Positions 61,482 to 64,000 of a DNA stretch of 64,000 bases are shown in pieces. The DNA is taken from positions 182,253-246,252 of the forward strand of contig NZ_JAEFCA010000003.1 in assembly GCF_016405855.1 (NCBI RefSeq), read 5' to 3'. Under the pieces are notes generated by a model, which worked only from the letters and a program-made list of their open reading frames with translations, had not been told where the DNA came from and did no database searches. Every line of letters begins with the position of its first letter. The first letter of the stretch is position 1. Origin of the DNA: Flavobacterium sp. IB48. Its GTDB lineage: Bacteria > Bacteroidota > Bacteroidia > Flavobacteriales > Flavobacteriaceae. The translations under genes were made by a program, and so were the position numbers.

Positions 61482-64000
61482 ATGAAAAAAAAATTAAACC
61501 TATATATACTCTTGCAGTTGCTCTTTATAACGGCAGGAATACAAGCCCAAAATACCACGCCTCTTATTCAATCTAAACTTGACGGAACTGTTGTAGATGC
61601 TATTACAAATCAGCCTATTATAGGGGCTTCTGTCAATATTAAAGGAACAACTCACGGAGTTGTAACAGATACTGAAGGAAAATTTTACTTTCAAACGGGA
61701 CAAAAATTTCCTTATACTTTGATCGTAAGCTACATTGGATATAAAAAACTAGAAGTCACTGTTGAAAAAAACCCTGTTATTATTAGTCTTAGAGAAGAAC
61801 GCCAAGAATTAGACGAATTGGTAGTTGTTGGTTATGGAACTCAAAAAAGAAAAGACATTACAGGTTCTGTCGCTTCGGTTCCAAAAGCCAATTTATCTCA
61901 GGTAACTTCTTCGGCAGATAACCTATTAAGAGGCGCTGTAGCGGGGGTTGTAGTCACACAAAGTTCTGGCCGTCCTGGAGCATCATCGAGTGTTCGCATT
62001 CGCGGAGGAAACTCGATTACTGCTGGTAACGAACCGCTTTATGTTGTTGACGGAATTTTAATTTACAATGATAACAGTAACAGTTCGGCAGGAGTAACTT
62101 ATGCTGGTGCCAGCGTAAATGTTCTTTCGACAATTAATCCTGCTGATATAGAATCTATTGAAGTTTTGAAAGATGCTTCTGCAACGGCAATTTACGGTTC
62201 TCGTGGTGCAAATGGAGTTGTGATTATTACAACTAAAAAAGGAACAAAAGGTCAAGATAATATTTCTTACCAAGGTTATTTTGGATTCCAAAATATTTCA
62301 AAAAAACTGAAATTAATGAATGCCAGTGAATGGGCAAGTTTAAGAAACGATGTTCAGGCAAGTATTGGACAAGCGCCTTCTTTTTCTCCAGAACAAATCG
62401 AAGCTTTAAAAACTTCTGGAAATTACGATTGGCAGTCTGCGGCTTTTGTTACTGCAGCACCTGTTCAAAACCATAACTTATCTTTTTCTGGCGGAGACGA
62501 AAAATCGAGATATGCAATTTCTGCAGGATATTTTGATCAAGACGGTATTGTTTTAGGTTCTGATTTTAAACGTATTTCGCTTCGTGCCAATTATGAAAGA
62601 AACTATTCTCAGAAATTTAAATTTGGAGTAAATGCTAATTATACCAATTCAATTGCAAATGGTGTTGGTACAAATGGAGGCGCGGCGGCGGGAAGAAATC
62701 CGAACCCGCTTGTTAGTGTGCTCTTAACAGCTCCTGTTGTACCTATTAAAAATGCAGACGGAAGCTATAATGTAACCAACAATCCTTATGCAACTTCTGT
62801 AAATGGTTATGTTCCGAATCCGATTAACGATTTGGATAATACAATTAACGAAACCAAATTAAACCGAATTCTAACCAGTTTATTTGGCGAATACAAATTC
62901 AATAAAGAATTAACTGCAAAAGTGGCTGTAAGCGGTGATGTTTTAAATACAAAACAAAATTATTATGCGCCATCAAACACAACAACAGGAGCGGGAACAA
63001 AAGGTTTAGCTTCTATTGGAGAAAGATCAGTAGGTTCTGTTTTAAATGAAAACACACTGAATTATAATACTCATTTTGGCGAGAATCATAAGTTTTCTGC
63101 TTTGGGAGGTTATACGCTTCAATATACAAAAGGCGAAGTTGTGAATGCTGGTGCTCAAACTTTTGTTAATGATGCCAATACTTACAATGCTATTCAAGAC
63201 GGTGTACCTGTAAAACCATACAGCGATGCTTATGAAAGTGTATTAAAATCATGGTTAGCAAGAGTAAATTATTCATATAAAGGAAAATACAACTTTACGC
63301 TTTCAGGTCGTGCGGATGGTTCTTCTAGATTTGGTTCAGAATCGCTTTGGGGTTACTTTCCTTCTGCGGGATTTTCATGGAATATTACTGATGAAGAATT
63401 TGCCAACAATATTAAAGGCGTAACCGAGGCCAAACTGAGAATTACAGCAGGAACAACAGGAAACCAAGAAATTGGAAATTATCTTCCACTTGCTTCAATG
63501 GGATCTGTAAATTACTCTTTTGGAGGAACTTTATACACTGGTCTTGCTCCTACTCGATTGGCAAATCCAGATCTAAAATGGGAAAAAACAAACCAATATA
63601 ATGTTGGATTGGATTTATCATTATTGGATCGAAAAATCAATTTTGTTTTTGATGTGTATTACAAAAAGACAAAAGATTTATTAATTAACGTTCCCGTGCC
63701 TTTGAGTTCAGGTTATGCAACTGTGCTTCAAAACATTGGAGGAGTTGAAAATAAAGGTTTTGAAGTTGGTTTAACTACCGAAAATATCAAAACAGAAAAC
63801 TTCGCTTGGAATTCAAACATTGTATTTTCTCTCAACCGAAATAAAGTTACTGAGATTGGAAATGGTGTAAACGAATTTTTTCCAGTAGTTCCAAATGGTT
63901 CTTTATTACAGCAACAGCCAGTTATTGTAAAAGTAGGTTTGCCTTTGGGAAGTTTCTGGGGATACAAAACCAACGGAATATTCCAGACTCAGGAAGAAGT
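61482..64000 (+). CDS. SusC/RagA-type TonB-linked outer-membrane protein, 3' end cut by window edge
   Basis: 839 codons are visible. Signal peptide MKKKLNLYILLQLLFITAGI; a carboxypeptidase-regulatory-like domain (LDGTVVDAITNQPIIGASVN, about 30-110); TonB box region ELDEL VVVGYGTQKR; plug domain with VRIRGGNSITAGNEPLYVVD and IESIEVLKDASATAIYGSRG; then barrel strands, ending at FWGYKTNGIF. It imports oligomers or small molecules with a SusD partner, presumably encoded just beyond the window. No STN domain, so no sigma/anti-sigma signalling by that route. The Cys-rich leader suggests regulation by cysteine or sulfur supply. Confidence 0.95.
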   Translation, partial: MKKKLNLYILLQLLFITAGIQAQNTTPLIQSKLDGTVVDAITNQPIIGASVNIKGTTHGVVTDTEGKFYFQTGQKFPYTLIVSYIGYKKLEVTVEKNPVIISLREERQELDELVVVGYGTQKRKDITGSVASVPKANLSQVTSSADNLLRGAVAGVVVTQSSGRPGASSSVRIRGGNSITAGNEPLYVVDGILIYNDNSNSSAGVTYAGASVNVLSTINPADIESIEVLKDASATAIYGSRGANGVVIITTKKGTKGQDNISYQGYFGFQNISKKLKLMNASEWASLRNDVQASIGQAPSFSPEQIEALKTSGNYDWQSAAFVTAAPVQNHNLSFSGGDEKSRYAISAGYFDQDGIVLGSDFKRISLRANYERNYSQKFKFGVNANYTNSIANGVGTNGGAAAGRNPNPLVSVLLTAPVVPIKNADGSYNVTNNPYATSVNGYVPNPINDLDNTINETKLNRILTSLFGEYKFNKELTAKVAVSGDVLNTKQNYYAPSNTTTGAGTKGLASIGERSVGSVLNENTLNYNTHFGENHKFSALGGYTLQYTKGEVVNAGAQTFVNDANTYNAIQDGVPVKPYSDAYESVLKSWLARVNYSYKGKYNFTLSGRADGSSRFGSESLWGYFPSAGFSWNITDEEFANNIKGVTEAKLRITAGTTGNQEIGNYLPLASMGSVNYSFGGTLYTGLAPTRLANPDLKWEKTNQYNVGLDLSLLDRKINFVFDVYYKKTKDLLINVPVPLSSGYATVLQNIGGVENKGFEVGLTTENIKTENFAWNSNIVFSLNRNKVTEIGNGVNEFFPVVPNGSLLQQQPVIVKVGLPLGSFWGYKTNGIFQTQEE

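Overview
The window looks like a chromosomal segment of a Flavobacterium-type member of the Bacteroidota. The evidence is AT-rich DNA, a SusC/RagA TonB-linked transporter, promoters of the TTG-N17-23-TAnnTTTG type, no obvious Shine-Dalgarno sites, many Bacteroidota-type conserved families (DUF4159, TamB-like, DUF4202, AI-2E) and many short palindromic repeats between genes. Genus is an inference from these traits; no rRNA is present.

Layout. 1-16.6 kb is mostly housekeeping: gapA (cut by the left edge) and pfkA, a very large TamB-like envelope protein, tsaD, rsmE, a DUF4159 protein, a TrmH-type methyltransferase, an M43 metalloprotease, an AI-2E permease, a THUMP-like methyltransferase, a VanX-type dipeptidase, an Ivy-like lipoprotein and a desaturase. 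16.7-21.4 kb holds an XRE regulator with two small unknown genes, then ThuA, GNAT, STM3941-like, PRC-barrel and P-loop ATPase genes. 21.4-21.8 kb is a minus-strand tRNA cluster (Ser-GCT, Pro-TGG, Arg-TCT, Arg-TCT). 22-34.8 kb holds a thiolase, an NlpC/P60 hydrolase, a DUF-SMI1/KNR4 fusion, an AraC/aldo-keto reductase/MdaB/YgiN-like redox group, an M19 dipeptidase, a methyltransferase, a LysR regulator, a DUF2130 protein and a META lipoprotein.

35-60.6 kb is a nitrate/nitrite assimilation and molybdenum-cofactor island: nirB, nirD, DUF4202, a NarX-like kinase, a NarL-type regulator, narK, a porin-like protein, an FNR-type regulator, a nitrate reductase fused to a flavin/BFD module, a rubredoxin-tailed redox protein, a histone-H1-like Lys/Ala protein, and then on the minus strand moeA-mobA-cobA-moaD-moeB-moaE-moaCB-moaA. 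The parts fit together: NarK imports nitrate, the fused reductase makes nitrite, NirBD makes ammonium, CobA supplies the sirohaem precursor, and the moa/moe/mob genes supply Mo-bisMGD. Four promoters or intergenic regions in the island share an 18-bp palindrome with FNR-like geometry, and the island encodes an FNR homologue whose four cysteines match the oxygen-sensing [4Fe-4S] ligands of E. coli FNR.

60.6-64 kb holds a long leader (about 490 nt from a good promoter) with two tiny Cys-rich ORFs and stem-loops, followed by a susC-like gene cut by the right edge. This leader is the best candidate for an undescribed regulatory system. Throughout the window, intergenic gaps, including gaps inside the nitrate operons, are filled with several families of inverted repeats, some nested inside others.
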